NCBI GenBank assembly: GCA_030762175.1
Contig: CM060841.1
Location: forward strand, 10,544,501-10,608,500
Length of the DNA stretch: 64,000 nucleotides
Direction: 5' to 3'
Source: Metallyticus violacea
Taxonomy: Eukaryota; Arthropoda; Insecta; Mantodea; Metallyticidae
The position numbers and the translations under genes are program-made. Within the stretch, counting starts at the first letter, position 1. The number at the start of each line of letters is the position of its first letter. The notes under the pieces were generated by a model. That model was not told where the DNA came from. It ran no database searches and worked only from the letters and a program-made list of their open reading frames with translations. Of the stretch, positions 23,201 through 32,959 are shown piece by piece.

Positions 23201-23662
23201 TACACGGCCGACTTTCAATTATTGCTATTTCTGTAACTTTGAGCTGCCGGTCTTCCATAATTTCTCCTTCCACAAGAACGATGTTTTCAGGAGGGCCCGG
23301 ACCTGCACGCTCTTCGTCTTCAATGCTTTCTCGACCTATTCGAAAAAGTTTGGCCCATTCTTTTATGGCAGAATATGAAGGGGATGCTTCTCCATGTACA
23401 CCGTCCACTTGCTGTTTAATTTCATTTGGAGTAAGTCCTTCTTTTGTGAAGAACTTAATAACAGGTCGATACTCCATTTTGAACATGTCACAATTTTCTA
23501 CACACAGCCTTCTTTATGCAACTCTATCTGAACAACTGAACACAGCGGAGTGGAAGCTACAGCTGCAATTATTACTTAACAGATAAGGATGACACCAGAT
23601 AAGAGTTTTGTGAAGGGGATAACACTTATTGGCGAGGCCGGAAACTTATGGACCTACCCTCG
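23200..23662 (-). pseudogene. Mariner 5' end with N-terminal transposase code
   Basis: The right end carries the inverted terminal sequence ending ACTTATGGACCTACCCTCG, followed by TA (23663-23664). It is nearly identical to the terminus at 8777. On the minus strand the frame from 23486 reads MEYRPVIKFFTKEGLTPNEI, then SYSAIKEWAKLFRIGRESIE, and a helix-turn-helix start EGEIMEDRQLKVTEIAI. These are the first ~95 residues of a mariner transposase in one frame, well preserved. The rest, including all catalytic residues, is missing where repeat R begins. Confidence 0.8.
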
Positions 23663-23664
23663 TA

Positions 23665-25103
23665 TGTTAGCGTTAAAATGTAATTCATTCATTTAAAAAA
23701 ACTAAGATATAGTCTACTACCATGAATGCTTAACTATCGGTGAAGTTCACAGCAACGGGGAAAAAATATGTAACAGAGAGAAGAATTCCAAAAATACGTT
23801 GCATAAAATATATCTATTTAATGCTTGACAAAGAGAGACCAATGATATAGAACCTGGCTGGAAAATGATATTATTAAAACATTTTAAATAATTAGTATCC
23901 ATTTTCAGAAAGGCTTCATAACACATGCCCCCCAAGTTGTTATTTCCGTTTTAAAAGTGAAGCGCTTCGTTATGTCCCTGTTTTTAATTAACATGCCGAT
24001 TTATTTTCACAATAAGCCACATTTCCTGTTGTTAATACGGATTGTATAGCCGCGAAAAAAAAAAAAGTTTACTTGTTAAAAGAATTTTGATTGCCTTTCG
24101 ACTGTATCCGTAAATTTGTTCGCTTTGGAACTGAAAACAACTTTGCCGTTTGTACTACAATGAAGAGATAAAGGTACATAAAATTATGTCTGACTCCCGA
24201 CCTTTAGAGGGAAGTGAGTTGCAGTAGGGGAGAACCATGTTAGCTGTGTAGCTTATTAGCTACATCATACGCTTTCCTACCCTTGAAGGGTTCGTTCTAC
24301 TCTCGTTGCCCGTGCCCCCAATGACAGATGCGAGGTAAGTGTAACGCCTAAGTGCTTCCATCCTGAAATGCTTTAGCCCAGCTCGGGGACATCCTTGCTT
24401 AGGCGAGGGATCGGCAAAAAGTACGAAAAAGATTACCAAAAAATCCATTCTTTCACTGTCTAGATAAAAAAAAAATGTTATTGATTTTGCCCTCCGACCC
24501 TTTAAATGTCTAGTTGCACGTGCATAGGTGTTTTCCCCCAGGCGTAATATTCTACATTCATATTTTCCATAGGCATATGAAAAGAAATGCGAGTGGTAAT
24601 TTCGCAATGCGTGCACTGTCATTACCTTCCGTAATTTTATTTTGTAAACAAATAGTATGTGGTTTGTTTAATATCTTTTTGAAAGTTTTTAAATGCTGCA
24701 AAGTTCTAGTTGTGTTAGTACTTGTTTTATTTCTAGTGGAAAATAAATCTTTATTTCATTTTTTCTGGTGTACATGGCAAGTTTAAGTTTTAGGTTACAA
24801 CATACAGTTGTGCTTAGATGTCGAATTTGCGTAAAGATTTCTATAGATAAATGTTCCTTTATAATTTATATACATATTAGTTCCATAAATATGGTTAGAA
24901 CAAAGAAAGTATCTGCACAGAAACAGCCTTCTACAAGGAGTATGAAAACTAGAAACACAGAGATGGAAGGAAGAAAGAAGACTCGCCTAGCATCTTCAGC
25001 AGGAGGAGAGCGTATACTATACACCGAAGGTGCCAAAAAATGTATACACACATTCACAGTAGATATCTATTTAATATATCTCAAAGTTGAACCGAAAAAC
25101 AAC
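23665..25103. other. AT-rich sequence without recognised gene
   Basis: Frames of 60-120 codons (for example 24260-24622 minus and 24768-25115 plus) show no motif, and composition-driven poly-lysine and phenylalanine runs are common. No SINE or terminal repeat was seen. Confidence 0.45.
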
Positions 25104-25725
25104 AGTAATGTGTAGTATGATGTTCTGTAAACAGATGTGACTTACATATATTATGACAGCGTTGCTACGTGACAGGTAAATCAACAATGAACAAATGAAG
25201 CCTACATTAGTGTGTGATGTTCTGTAAACAGATGTGGCTCACATTACGTTATGCTAGCATTGCTACAACAAAATGCAGCCAAGATTATCGTTTGAGCAGT
25301 GGAAAGCAATTTTGAAGTGGTACTGGAAAACCGAGAATGTTGTTGAAGTTTAAAGACAATAGGACGAAGAGGTCTGATTGAGTTTTCACCGCCTTCTCCG
25401 GATCTAACTCCGCTGGACTTCTACCTAAGGGGAACTCTTAAGGATGTTGTATACCGTAGAAAACCAGCTACACTGACAGCACTTCGGGAAGAAATTGAAA
25501 CGGCATGTGCTGCAATCGCTGAGGACACTTTCGCAAACGTTGCTCAATCAGTAGTTCAACGTACTCATAAGTGTATCGACGCCGATGGTGGGCATTTTGA
25601 ACAACTGTTGTTAACTGTAAAAGTCTAAGATCATTAGTGCTCATCATTTTCTATTTGTGTGAATTCAGTTTTGTTATGTTAACAGTTTTTTCTTTGCTTG
25701 AAGTAAGTATACATTTTCAGCACCC
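25104..25725 (+). mobile_element. Internally deleted DDE transposon
   Basis: A near repeat of about 55 bp opens the element (GATGTTCTGTAAACAGATGT at 25118 and 25219). An N-terminal start MQPRLSFEQWKAILKWYWKT then begins at 25273, resembling DUF4817. It is joined after roughly 60 bases to the C-terminal catalytic part, so about two thirds of the enzyme is gone. A GT-rich microsatellite follows directly. I infer a deletion derivative that may once have been moved by a full-length relative. Confidence 0.65.
25362..25628 (+). pseudogene. C-terminal DDE transposase domain (89 codons)
   Basis: One uninterrupted frame to a TAA stop reads SPDLTPLDFYLRGTLKDVVY, then REEIETACAAIAEDTFANVA, and ends in KCIDADGGHFEQLL. 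This is the characteristic end of insect Tc1/IS630-related transposases (usual WPPRSPDLTPLDFFLWG...GHFEHLL), and it contains the last catalytic acidic residue (the D in SPDLTPLDF). Its intact frame, against the broken frames elsewhere, suggests a comparatively recent copy. Alone it cannot act. Confidence 0.8.
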
Positions 25726-25727
25726 TC

Positions 25728-25758
25728 TGTGTGTGTGCGCGCGCGCGTGTGTGTGTGT
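25728..25758. repeat. (TG)n-(CG)n-(TG)n microsatellite
   Basis: Alternating purine-pyrimidine run with a CGCGCGCG core, immediately after the DDE element's 3' side. Confidence 0.95.
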
Positions 25759-25848
25759 CCGTGATTCAACGTATGCATTGGAAAAGTTTCTGATACTGTG
25801 CGATGCCATGCTATAAGACCCATAGACTGTGTTCATCTTCACAAAATG

Positions 25849-26125
25849 AATGAATGGTGTTTAACGCCCGTTTTTACTACAGAGGTACCACAGGCGGTGG
25901 ACACTGGTGATGAATGAAATGAAATGATATATTGGGAAAGGATTTTATGGAAGGAATCGTTCCAGGCCTAAGTTTTGGGTACCTCCCCGGCATTTGCCAT
26001 TTATGAGGACTGAGGAAAACCTGGAAAAAACCTCAGTCAGGAAGGACGGTCCTGGCGGTATTCGAACCCAGACCTCCCGCTCACGAATCCGAGACTTAAC
26101 GACCTGGGCCACCCGTGGCGGTTCA
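25849..26125 (-). mobile_element. SINE family B copy 2 with 17-bp target duplication
   Basis: A full SINE B in reverse, bounded by the perfect direct repeat TTCATCTTCACAAAATG at 25832-25848 and 26126-26142. That length and perfection are typical of LINE-type target-primed insertion and define both ends: AATGAATGGTGTTTAACGCC at the left, CACCCGTGGCGG at the right. Box A and box B are recognisable. This is the clearest evidence in the window that family B is a retroposon. Confidence 0.95.
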
Positions 26126-26169
26126 TTCATCTTCACAAAATGTACTGCATTATTTAAATTCATGACGCC

Positions 26170-26171
<2 letters not shown>

Positions 26172-26203
<32 letters not shown>
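26172..26203. repeat. (AT)n microsatellite
   Basis: About 15 AT units, followed at 26219-26290 by a diverged copy of the arm of the 74-bp inverted repeat at 14001. The association of the arm with a preceding TA tract occurs at both loci. Confidence 0.95.
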
Positions 26204-26206
<3 letters not shown>

Positions 26207-26309
26207 TAACAGTAATAATAAAAGTAGATAAGGATAAAACACTTAGATAAAGTCACACTTGAAATTGCTATATTTCGAACTACTGGAGTTCTTCTATGGC
26301 AAGAAGCTA

Positions 26310-26500
26310 GAAATATATATATGCCGTGGCAACGAGAGAGAAGGTCTGCAAACAACTGTTACTGGAGATGAAACTATGGTTCTCTATTGTGAACCCTTGT
26401 CCAAAAGAGAATCAATGGAGTGGCGTAAAACCTGGCGAAGCACCGCCTCTAAAGACCAAGGTCACTCAGTCAACCAAGATCATCTTTTGATTTATTAAGA
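26310..26500 (+). pseudogene. Mariner transposase fragment, first catalytic Asp block
   Basis: The frame reads TVTGDETMVLYCEPLSKRES, then MEWRKT. This is the mariner block around the first catalytic aspartate (usual IVTGDETWVxYxxPETKRQSMEW). Downstream the frame shifts, though TKVTQSTK-like text in another frame extends the match. Only this block survives. It directly follows the dispersed arm repeat. Confidence 0.7.
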
Positions 26501-26539
26501 AAGTTAACTAAACAAAAAGGGAAAAAGTACATATAAACG

Positions 26540-27070
26540 CATGCCCAGAAATCCTTAATTTTCGAGTTATTAATGAAATTTTATCAAAACAATCAAAGCC
26601 TAATAAACACAGCGTCAACTGAGAAACTTACAATAAATGTCCGCACACGCAGGCACTCATTGGATCATCGCATATTGCACCCTTTGTAATACTGCCATAC
26701 GGTGTCGAATATGTCGCAGGCTTTCAAGATACGTTGATTAAGTGTCTGTATTAAGTATGCCTGCTGCATAGGAGCCCGCACAAATAAAAACTCAAAGGAT
26801 TGAGGTCGGGGGAACGAACAGACCATAGACCCGGTTCTCCCCTACCTATCCATCTGTCATGCTAAGATATCAGTCAGTACATCTGGAACAGTGCTGGAGC
26901 CCCATCGTGCATAAATCACGTTCTTATTTTTAAGGGCACAAAATGGATATCCTGTTAGGATTAAATACAACATATAACACAAGTGAAACTTGAGAAATAG
27001 ATTAACCACGAATGTATCCAAACGACATTTATAAACAAGTCTCCTTGGCAACACAGGGCCATCTAGGATA
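26540..27070 (-). pseudogene. DDE (Tc1/IS630-like) transposase C-terminal fragment
   Basis: On the minus strand, blocks appear in order across frames. VIYARWGSSTVPDV (about 26920-26879) resembles the HxDGAPxHF catalytic block. QMDR*GRTGSMV resembles DRWIGRGGPV, and SFPRPQSFEF resembles the PPRSPDL region. Then DTQSTYLESLRHIRHRMAVLQRVQYAMI (about 26754-26671) is close to the usual end. Stops and frameshifts are frequent. I assign it to the insect DDE group that ends in ...GGHFEHLL, but the last block is lost. Confidence 0.6.
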
Positions 27071-27627
27071 CAATGAGTGTATCAATAATACCATTCGTTT
27101 ACCTAACAAAATTAATTTTATATTCGGTTACGAATTTAAGTTCTATCTTAAAATGCATTGAATTAAACTTTCATTAAAAACTCTGGACATATGTTTATGT
27201 GGACTTTTTTCTCGGTTTGGCGTGAGGAACCCGCCACTAAAATTTGTAAAACTATTTCTGAAATATATATATATTTCTGCTATAATTTTCAGCCTTGCAT
27301 ATAGTATCTTTGAGTAAATTCTCTACCTGCATTTAATACACCCCGCGTTGGGCAAGATGATGAAGCACAGGTGTAGTACACTAGAAAGCGAACAGCAGTC
27401 AAAACATTGGTAGCTTTGCGATTTTTACCCCAAATACAGCCAAATCCATGAAGTAGGTCGGAAAGTTTGTTTTAAGTTTTCTTGGATGCTAAAGCGTTTA
27501 CCTTCCCAATCGTTATTAGTGGATACTACGCTAATTTTCCGCCCTTCCCCATAAAAAGAGTTACCAAAGAAAACAAATACTTTAACAAAATAATACTCGT
27601 CCTCATACATGTATGTTGTATGGCGAA

Positions 27628-27633
27628 TTTATT
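27628..27633 (-). promoter_or_regulatory. Possible polyadenylation signal AATAAA
   Basis: On the minus strand AATAAA lies about 120 bases after the TAG that ends the possible terminal exon (27750-27752), a normal spacing for a short 3' untranslated region. AATAAA is common by chance in AT-rich DNA, so it supports the gene model only weakly. Confidence 0.3.
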
Positions 27634-27749
27634 CACCCATTGGTTCTATCAGACTTTCATCTCTTCCCAAAACTGAATTAGTGGTACGACATTTTCGACA
27701 AATGAACTTAAAACAGTCGTTGAAAAATACTTTGCAACTGTGATAGAAT

Positions 27750-27819
27750 CTAACTTCCACAATGATGTAGAGCTTTAACTATCGTTGCATAAATCACATT
27801 AGCATTAACGGAGACTACG
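27750..27819 (-). CDS. Possible terminal exon of the minus-strand gene
   Basis: A strong acceptor precedes it on the minus strand: a long T/C-rich tract ending TTTATTTTCAG. The first base completes the codon left open by the exon at 31894-32004 (GC+C, alanine). The frame then runs VVSVNANVIYATIVKALHHC and two more residues to TAG. AATAAA follows downstream. Against it, the peptide is short, unremarkable and matches no family I know, and T-rich tracts ending in AG are frequent here. If right, the preceding intron is about 4.1 kb and contains four SINEs. Confidence 0.3.
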
Positions 27820-27824
27820 CTGAA

Positions 27825-29880
27825 AATAAATGAAAAAGAAAAATAAGAAAATGTTAATAAATACAAATTTATTTAATAGTTCTCAATCCCCGTTAAAGCC
27901 CAACTATATTGATATCGTTGTGCAATTATACAACATATTTATTTTTAGTCTTAATATAATTTACCAAAATAGCAGTTGGGTACCAAATTTTAGCAAACGG
28001 TTCAAGTTTATGAGTTTTCCTTTAGCATTACACAACAACGCTCATTGATTAAGTGGCGAAAAGAGCACAAAACACACATGTCACTAGTTAACATTCGCAC
28101 ATCTTAGTTCCCTATTCCCCTCAATTGCTCAAGGTAGAATGAAATATACTTTTCAACACATTGCAGACCATTTGAAGATGAAACAAAAGAAAGACCCTTC
28201 TATAAAAGTACTATGAAATAAAAGATCGTTGCGCTGAAATAAAACATTTGCCGGATATTAATTCGCTAACAAGGAGGCAATGATAGTCTGCTAATATTAC
28301 ATTTGGTAAAGCTGCAGTCCCTAACGACTTTCACAGATATGGCTAGATAAGAAGGCCTTTAAGTACATGATAGTTCAGACGGTTAGAGCGTCATGCTGTT
28401 GTTGTGAAGGCAGTGGTTTCGAATACTCACGACCTGATGCTTTTTTTCCCCCTCTCTCTTTTGCCGGAGTTAAAGGGGATTTGCCACTGTTGAAATGATT
28501 TACTCCCTAACATAGTAGCATGCTATACATTGATATTTACGCATTTTTTCTGCTGGAATCAAAGGAGATTTGCCTTCATTACAGTGATTTATTCGCCCCT
28601 ATCCATTTATATTTATGAATAGAAGGCGATCGTAGGCCGTCAGGCCGTAGCGAGCCGCAGCAAACCAATGGGTTCATTGCTTTCTAGGATTAACCCGGGG
28701 TTAGCGTTAAGGTTAGTGTGTGCGTGTGTGTATGAATTAATTGCGAATTTAAATAAGACAACGCGTGGTAAAAGGTGTAAAACTCGGTTTTATAATATAA
28801 AATCTGGAGTTGTGTACACTATCCAAGCTGTCGCTTAGGAATGCAGTTCTAGCCACTCTACCGCACCAGTAGATTTAGAGGTTTCTTGGTGTATGGGTAA
28901 GTTCTGCTACACAGCCACTAATAATACCGTGAGGCTACTTGAGCTGCAGGCTACATGATCACGGCTACTGAGTGGAAATACATCAAAGGGACGTAAGAGT
29001 CGCCCAACTTATAGTTAAGTGCTTTTACTTTAGAATTTACATTTTTACTGAATTTATAACATGATACCGCATTTAAAACTGATGATGGTGAAAATGGTGC
29101 CTCAGGGACAATTTCATTTTTTCATTTCAAGAGAACGCGTTTTTAGTCAATGAGATTCTGTCTCTCGTAACTTTTTAACAAGTTGGCCGACAGTTTCTCT
29201 ACCTGGATAGATATCTTGCGAATCGCCTTACAACTTCTTTGCAAGAACCTGTTTACACATCGTACATTAAAACACATTCTTATGTAATAGCACAACTAAT
29301 GAATAATAATTAACAAACCATTTACATCATATTAAAATATTGCGTTACCCAAAACCATACACTGATAAAGCCTCCCTAAGTACAAGCTGACATGCATATA
29401 TGCCTTGATGACGGGTTTCTCCCAGTACCCCAGTCGTGCAACTCAAATAACTCCGCTGTATGAAAACAAGGAAGCACTAATGCCGTTTCTGACGCGGAAT
29501 TATAAAGAAAATATACTCTACATTCATAATATTTAGTGGCTATAAAAGATAAATGTGGGGAAGTATAAAATATTATTTACAAATGAAATAGTGCCTGTGC
29601 TTGTAATAACAGACATCACAAAATTCATGATTATGATTACATATGACGTAAATTTCTACACTTTCTTTTTATGGATTAAATTGGTATTAAAAATTCACAG
29701 TTTACACGTAAAAAAAAAAAAACAAATTAAAGTGCAGGCATGCAGGATAATGCTCTTGTTATGACTCATATTATGTCCTTGAAATATAGGAATTAACAGC
29801 AGCTGCAGCACAGCTGCTTGATGGACATAAAGGGACGGAGAAGTGGATAAACGACTCGAGGATGGTTTCACGACAAACAA
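27825..29880. other. AT-rich sequence; intron if the gene model holds
   Basis: No exon or transposase was recognised apart from a weak tRNA-like segment at 28369-28437. A short GTGTGTGCGTGTGTG tract lies near 28713-28731. Confidence 0.4.
28369..28437 (+). repeat. tRNA-like segment, possible SINE head
   Basis: TAGTTCAGACGGTTAGAGCG resembles a box A region, and GTGGTTTCGAATACTCAC resembles box B at about 60 bases' distance. The anticodon-like loop reads CTGTTGTTG. Stems are imperfect, so a functional tRNA is unlikely. A decayed SINE head is the better reading. Confidence 0.35.
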
Positions 29881-29881
29881 T

Positions 29882-30166
29882 GTCGGTCCTGGTAGTCTAG
29901 TGGTAGCCATACTTACATCGTACACCCGAGATCGGGGGTTCCATCCCGGCCAGGACCGATGGTTTTTTTTGAGCGTAAAAATTCAAAGTATGGCTTCCTT
30001 CGGAAGGGAAGTAAAGCCGTGGCCCCGTGTCGTACATTTGCCGACATGCAAAAGAACCTCAAACCTGAAAGAAGAGGCCTCTGAGCTAAAGTTATCGGCT
30101 GTTTCATGCCCTGAATTGAATGGTACGATGATGACCTGAAATGTTAAAGAGTATCCTAAATAAAAC
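29882..30166 (+). mobile_element. SINE family A copy 3
   Basis: Head GTCGGTCCTGGTAGTCTAGT, box B GGTTCCATCCCGG (mutated), acceptor-stem partner CCAGGACCGATGG, and the full body with CTTCGGAAGGGAAGTAAAGC and GATGATGACCTGA, ending CTAAATAAAAC. It faces a reversed copy 208 bases downstream (30374-30634). Confidence 0.88.
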
Positions 30167-30373
30167 AACGTGACAATTAGTTGTTTCATATAACTTAAAA
30201 TATGTCATATACAAGTATAAAATTGTAACTTGTCTCAAAGCAAATAGCTGTTTCATAAAGCTGACAATTACGTAAAAACAATTTGTTATCACATGGCTGC
30301 TCTGCTACGACCATAGCATTGTATTCATTCAAGACTTTTTGCTCTTTACCAAGCATTAATATTTACTTTCTGT

Positions 30374-30634
30374 TTATTTATTTGATTTAATTACGGATGC
30401 TCTTTAACATCGCAGGTCATCAGCGTCCCATTCAATTCAGGGCGTGAAACGGCCGACAAATTTTGCTTAGAGGCCTCTTCTTTCCGGCTTGAGGTTCTTT
30501 TTCGTGCCGTAAATGTACGACACGGGACTTAAGATTTTTACCACCGAATAAATCTATTGATCCTGGCCGGGTTTGTACCCGCGATCTTGGGTTTAGAAGG
30601 CATATATGGTTACCACTACACCACCAGGACCGAC
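30374..30634 (-). mobile_element. SINE family A copy 4 with 11-bp target duplication
   Basis: A reverse-oriented copy with perfect TTACTTTCTGT on both sides (30363-30373 and 30635-30645). The head is intact (GTCGGTCCTGGTGGTGTAGT read backwards from 30634), but the body lacks the CTTCGGAAGGGAAGTAAAGCC segment (between the 30530s and 30540s), an internal deletion of about 30 bases. Confidence 0.93.
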
Positions 30635-30760
30635 TTACTTTCTGTGCATTGATATTAGATTGTAATGTAAATTTAATCTGAATAAGTGCAATGCATTTAA
30701 AATAATATTTCGCAACTAATGAAACTGTTTTTATTAGCACATTATTACCTGTAATCTTCA

Positions 30761-31037
30761 GCCCGTAGTGGGCCATGGCTTGCCGCAGCGACCTCTGCTT
30801 CCTCTACCTCCGTCTCACCACCTCATTGATAGAGGGCAGTATTGCACGGGGAAATGTAATGGGCACATCCTAAATGGGAGAATGTTAATCTTTCTCATGC
30901 AGCTTCCCAAATGTCCTCACGAAGCTTCGTGGACCCCGTTCCAGCCCTCAGATAAATTCCTCAGTAGGTACCGGGAATCGAACCAGGGCATTACGGCCAG
31001 CAGTCAGCAACGCTAACCACTAGACCGGGAGGTGGTC
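30761..31037 (-). mobile_element. tRNA-derived SINE, separate family (E)
   Basis: In reverse the sequence starts GACCACCTCCCGGTCTAGTG GTTAGCGTTGC, a good box A, with GGTTCGATTCCCGG as box B about 35 bases on. The body (CTGAGGAATTTATCTGAGGG, TTCGTGAGGACATTTGGGAA and so on) shares nothing with families A, B or C. No second copy occurs in the window, and no target duplication was seen. I call it a SINE from its structure alone. Confidence 0.65.
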
Positions 31038-31460
31038 TTATTATCCGAAATAATCTACACTAAAAATGTTCTCCGTCACCTTACTACGTATCTTATAATA
31101 AACTTAAACAATCAACACAAACGTCAAGAAACTATGGCCGATAACGTTAACTCAGCAAAAAATAAACATCTGATAAATTACGAGAGAGAAGGTAATAATC
31201 GATTTTTTCTAATGGAAATTTTCAAAAAAGTTATGTAACTAATTGTATGTTCATTATCTCACAAACTGCACTAGCTGCCGCACATGTTGAGACAGCTAAA
31301 CATTCGCCTGTCGAATTTGTTTGACAATTTTAATATCAGTTTGTCACTATTGTTTGTTTCATAAAATAAGTATGTGAAAATATTTCTGACAGATTGCCAA
31401 ATTTTATAAGCCACACCAAACGTTTTATGAAACAGAATGTGACAATTCTGTATATTTGCG

Positions 31461-31710
31461 ATATCACAGACGGTAGACACTGATGATACATGCAATGAAG
31501 TGATAAATTGTGAAAGTTTTTTTTCTTTTCTTCTGAGTGGAAGGAAGCGTTCCAGCCGTATATTTAGTGGAGTTACCCGGCATTTACCATTGCTAAGAAC
31601 TTGGAGGGAAAAAACTTAAGAAATCCTCAGCTAGAGAGGACGATCCTTGCGAATATCGAACTGCACACCTCCCGTTCACGAGTCCATGCCTTAAAGACCT
31701 CAACCACTCG
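31461..31710 (-). mobile_element. SINE family B copy 3, strongly diverged (minus)
   Basis: Recognisable by CAGACGGTAGACACTGATGA, GGAAGGAAGCGTTCCAG, ACCCGGCATTTACCATT, CAGCTAGAGAGGACGATCCT and CACCTCCCGTTCACGAGTCC in the family order. Many substitutions put it among the oldest copies here. The terminal AACGGGCGTT end is missing. Confidence 0.75.
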
Positions 31711-31893
31711 TCTTCGTTTAGTGAATTGTGAAGCCCATGAACGGCAGTCCTCAACAAAAGGAGCATAAAATTCCACAAGTTATTGGCGCACCTACAACAG
31801 CGCCTTTGTCGCAACCCAGTTCTCCTAGGTAGTAATAAACAACTACGGCCCACACATGGAGTGCACTAATGTATTTTCTATTAATATACTTAC

Positions 31894-32004
31894 GCCACTC
31901 GCCCGAACTCGTCTCTAGGTAATATGCTGGGTTTGTTGCCATCATTGTCCACCAGCATGTTCCTGTACGCGGCCACTCTGCTCTCTATTTCCGTCGGCGG
32001 GTAC
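31894..32004 (-). CDS. Internal exon of an unidentified gene (111 bp)
   Basis: On the minus strand the exon is bounded by an acceptor TTTCTGGCCATTTCAG|G and a perfect donor GC|GTAAGT. It is 111 bp and clearly richer in G+C than its flanks. The frame starts with one base that completes an arginine codon (AG|G) from the previous exon, reads YPPTEIESRVAAYRNMLVDN and continues DGNKPSILPRDEFGRV, leaving GC for the next exon. The sequence is charged, non-repetitive and coding-like, with a probable helix in the ESRVAAYRNML part. I do not recognise the protein family, so no function is offered. Phase agreement with the exon at 32456-32607 is the main support. Confidence 0.6.
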
Positions 32005-32455
32005 CTGAAATGGCCAGAAAATTTCGTTTATTTGCTTAACGGCAACCAAAATAATCAGCAAAAATATCATATAAAACGCACTACTGCGCTTTGCACATAT
32101 ATTTGAAACAGGTTAAAAAAACAGATATCAACCAAAATGTGTATAAAGTAGAACACTTATATTGCGATTAACTAGAAGCCTAGGCTTAAGTACTCCATAT
32201 TCAAGTAGTCTTTTTGGGATAAAATTTATGTATAAGGGTGGTGACTTGCATTGTGAAATTATAACTGTTGCATTCTGTGTTTTTTAGGAGCCTATATGCA
32301 TTTTTAAGAAAGTAAGTGACTCAATGTACTGTGTTTAAGCATACATTTATTAAAATATACAGAGCTGTCACGTAAAAAAATATCCCGCATACGCAGTGTT
32401 TTGAAACCCGTCGGCTGCGAGCGGCGCTCCCCACTCTTTCCCCTACAAGTCTCAC

Positions 32456-32607
32456 CTGCTGTCCTTGAATGCCGCTTCAAAGCAGTGCATTAGTTGAACT
32501 TCGCTAAGATATGACTGTTGACTCTTAGAACAGCGCATTTTGGTGTGTATTTCAGCACAAATACAAGTCAACTCGTCATGTTCGTGCAGAATTTCCTTTG
32601 CAGTTCC
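32456..32607 (-). CDS. Internal exon of the same unidentified gene (152 bp)
   Basis: Bounded on the minus strand by TGGCATTTGACCAG|GG and the donor CAG|GTGAGA. It encodes, in phase 0, GTAKEILHEHDELTCICAEI, then HTKMRC, then SKSQQSYLSEVQLMHCFEAA, ending FKDS plus AG of a split arginine codon. Joined to the next exon it gives ...FKDS-R-YPPTEIESR..., keeping the frame across a 451-bp intron (32005-32455). The acceptor is moderate. The open frame continues upstream of it, so the true start could differ. The composition looks like a globular, helix-rich cytosolic or nuclear protein. The family is unknown to me. Confidence 0.5.
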
Positions 32608-32959
32608 CTGGTCAAATGCCAGAAAAGCTATTCCCGATATTACGAATAAATCTAATTCTACTGGAACAGTGCCCAACAAAATATACGCGGAAAAGTACAG
32701 TTTTAATAGAGGATAAACTAGACGAAATGGGTGCAAACCTTGAACGTTCGTCAACAAAATCAACCCCGAAATGAGTACAAGAGCGGGAGTTTCAGCGGGT
32801 TCTCCTCATAAAGAGACAAAATTACTAAACCAAGTGTCCAATGTTTAAAACCAGGCGACCCAATTGCAAGAGTGTGTTATTGTGAGAGTTTTTTCTTCTT
32901 CTTCTTCATTTGTGAATGAAGGTTTAATGGACGCAACGCTTCTGTTCTTTTCTGGCCTG

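Noticed and set aside
24260..24622. 120-codon minus-strand frame
   Set aside because: Composition dominated by phenylalanine and lysine runs from T/A tracts, no motif, and no splice-like borders.
29843..30139. Open frame of 98 codons on the plus strand
   Set aside because: It lies almost wholly in a SINE A copy; the same peptide pattern (SMASFGREVKPW, ELNGTLMT) recurs in several other SINE A copies, so it is a by-product of the repeat.
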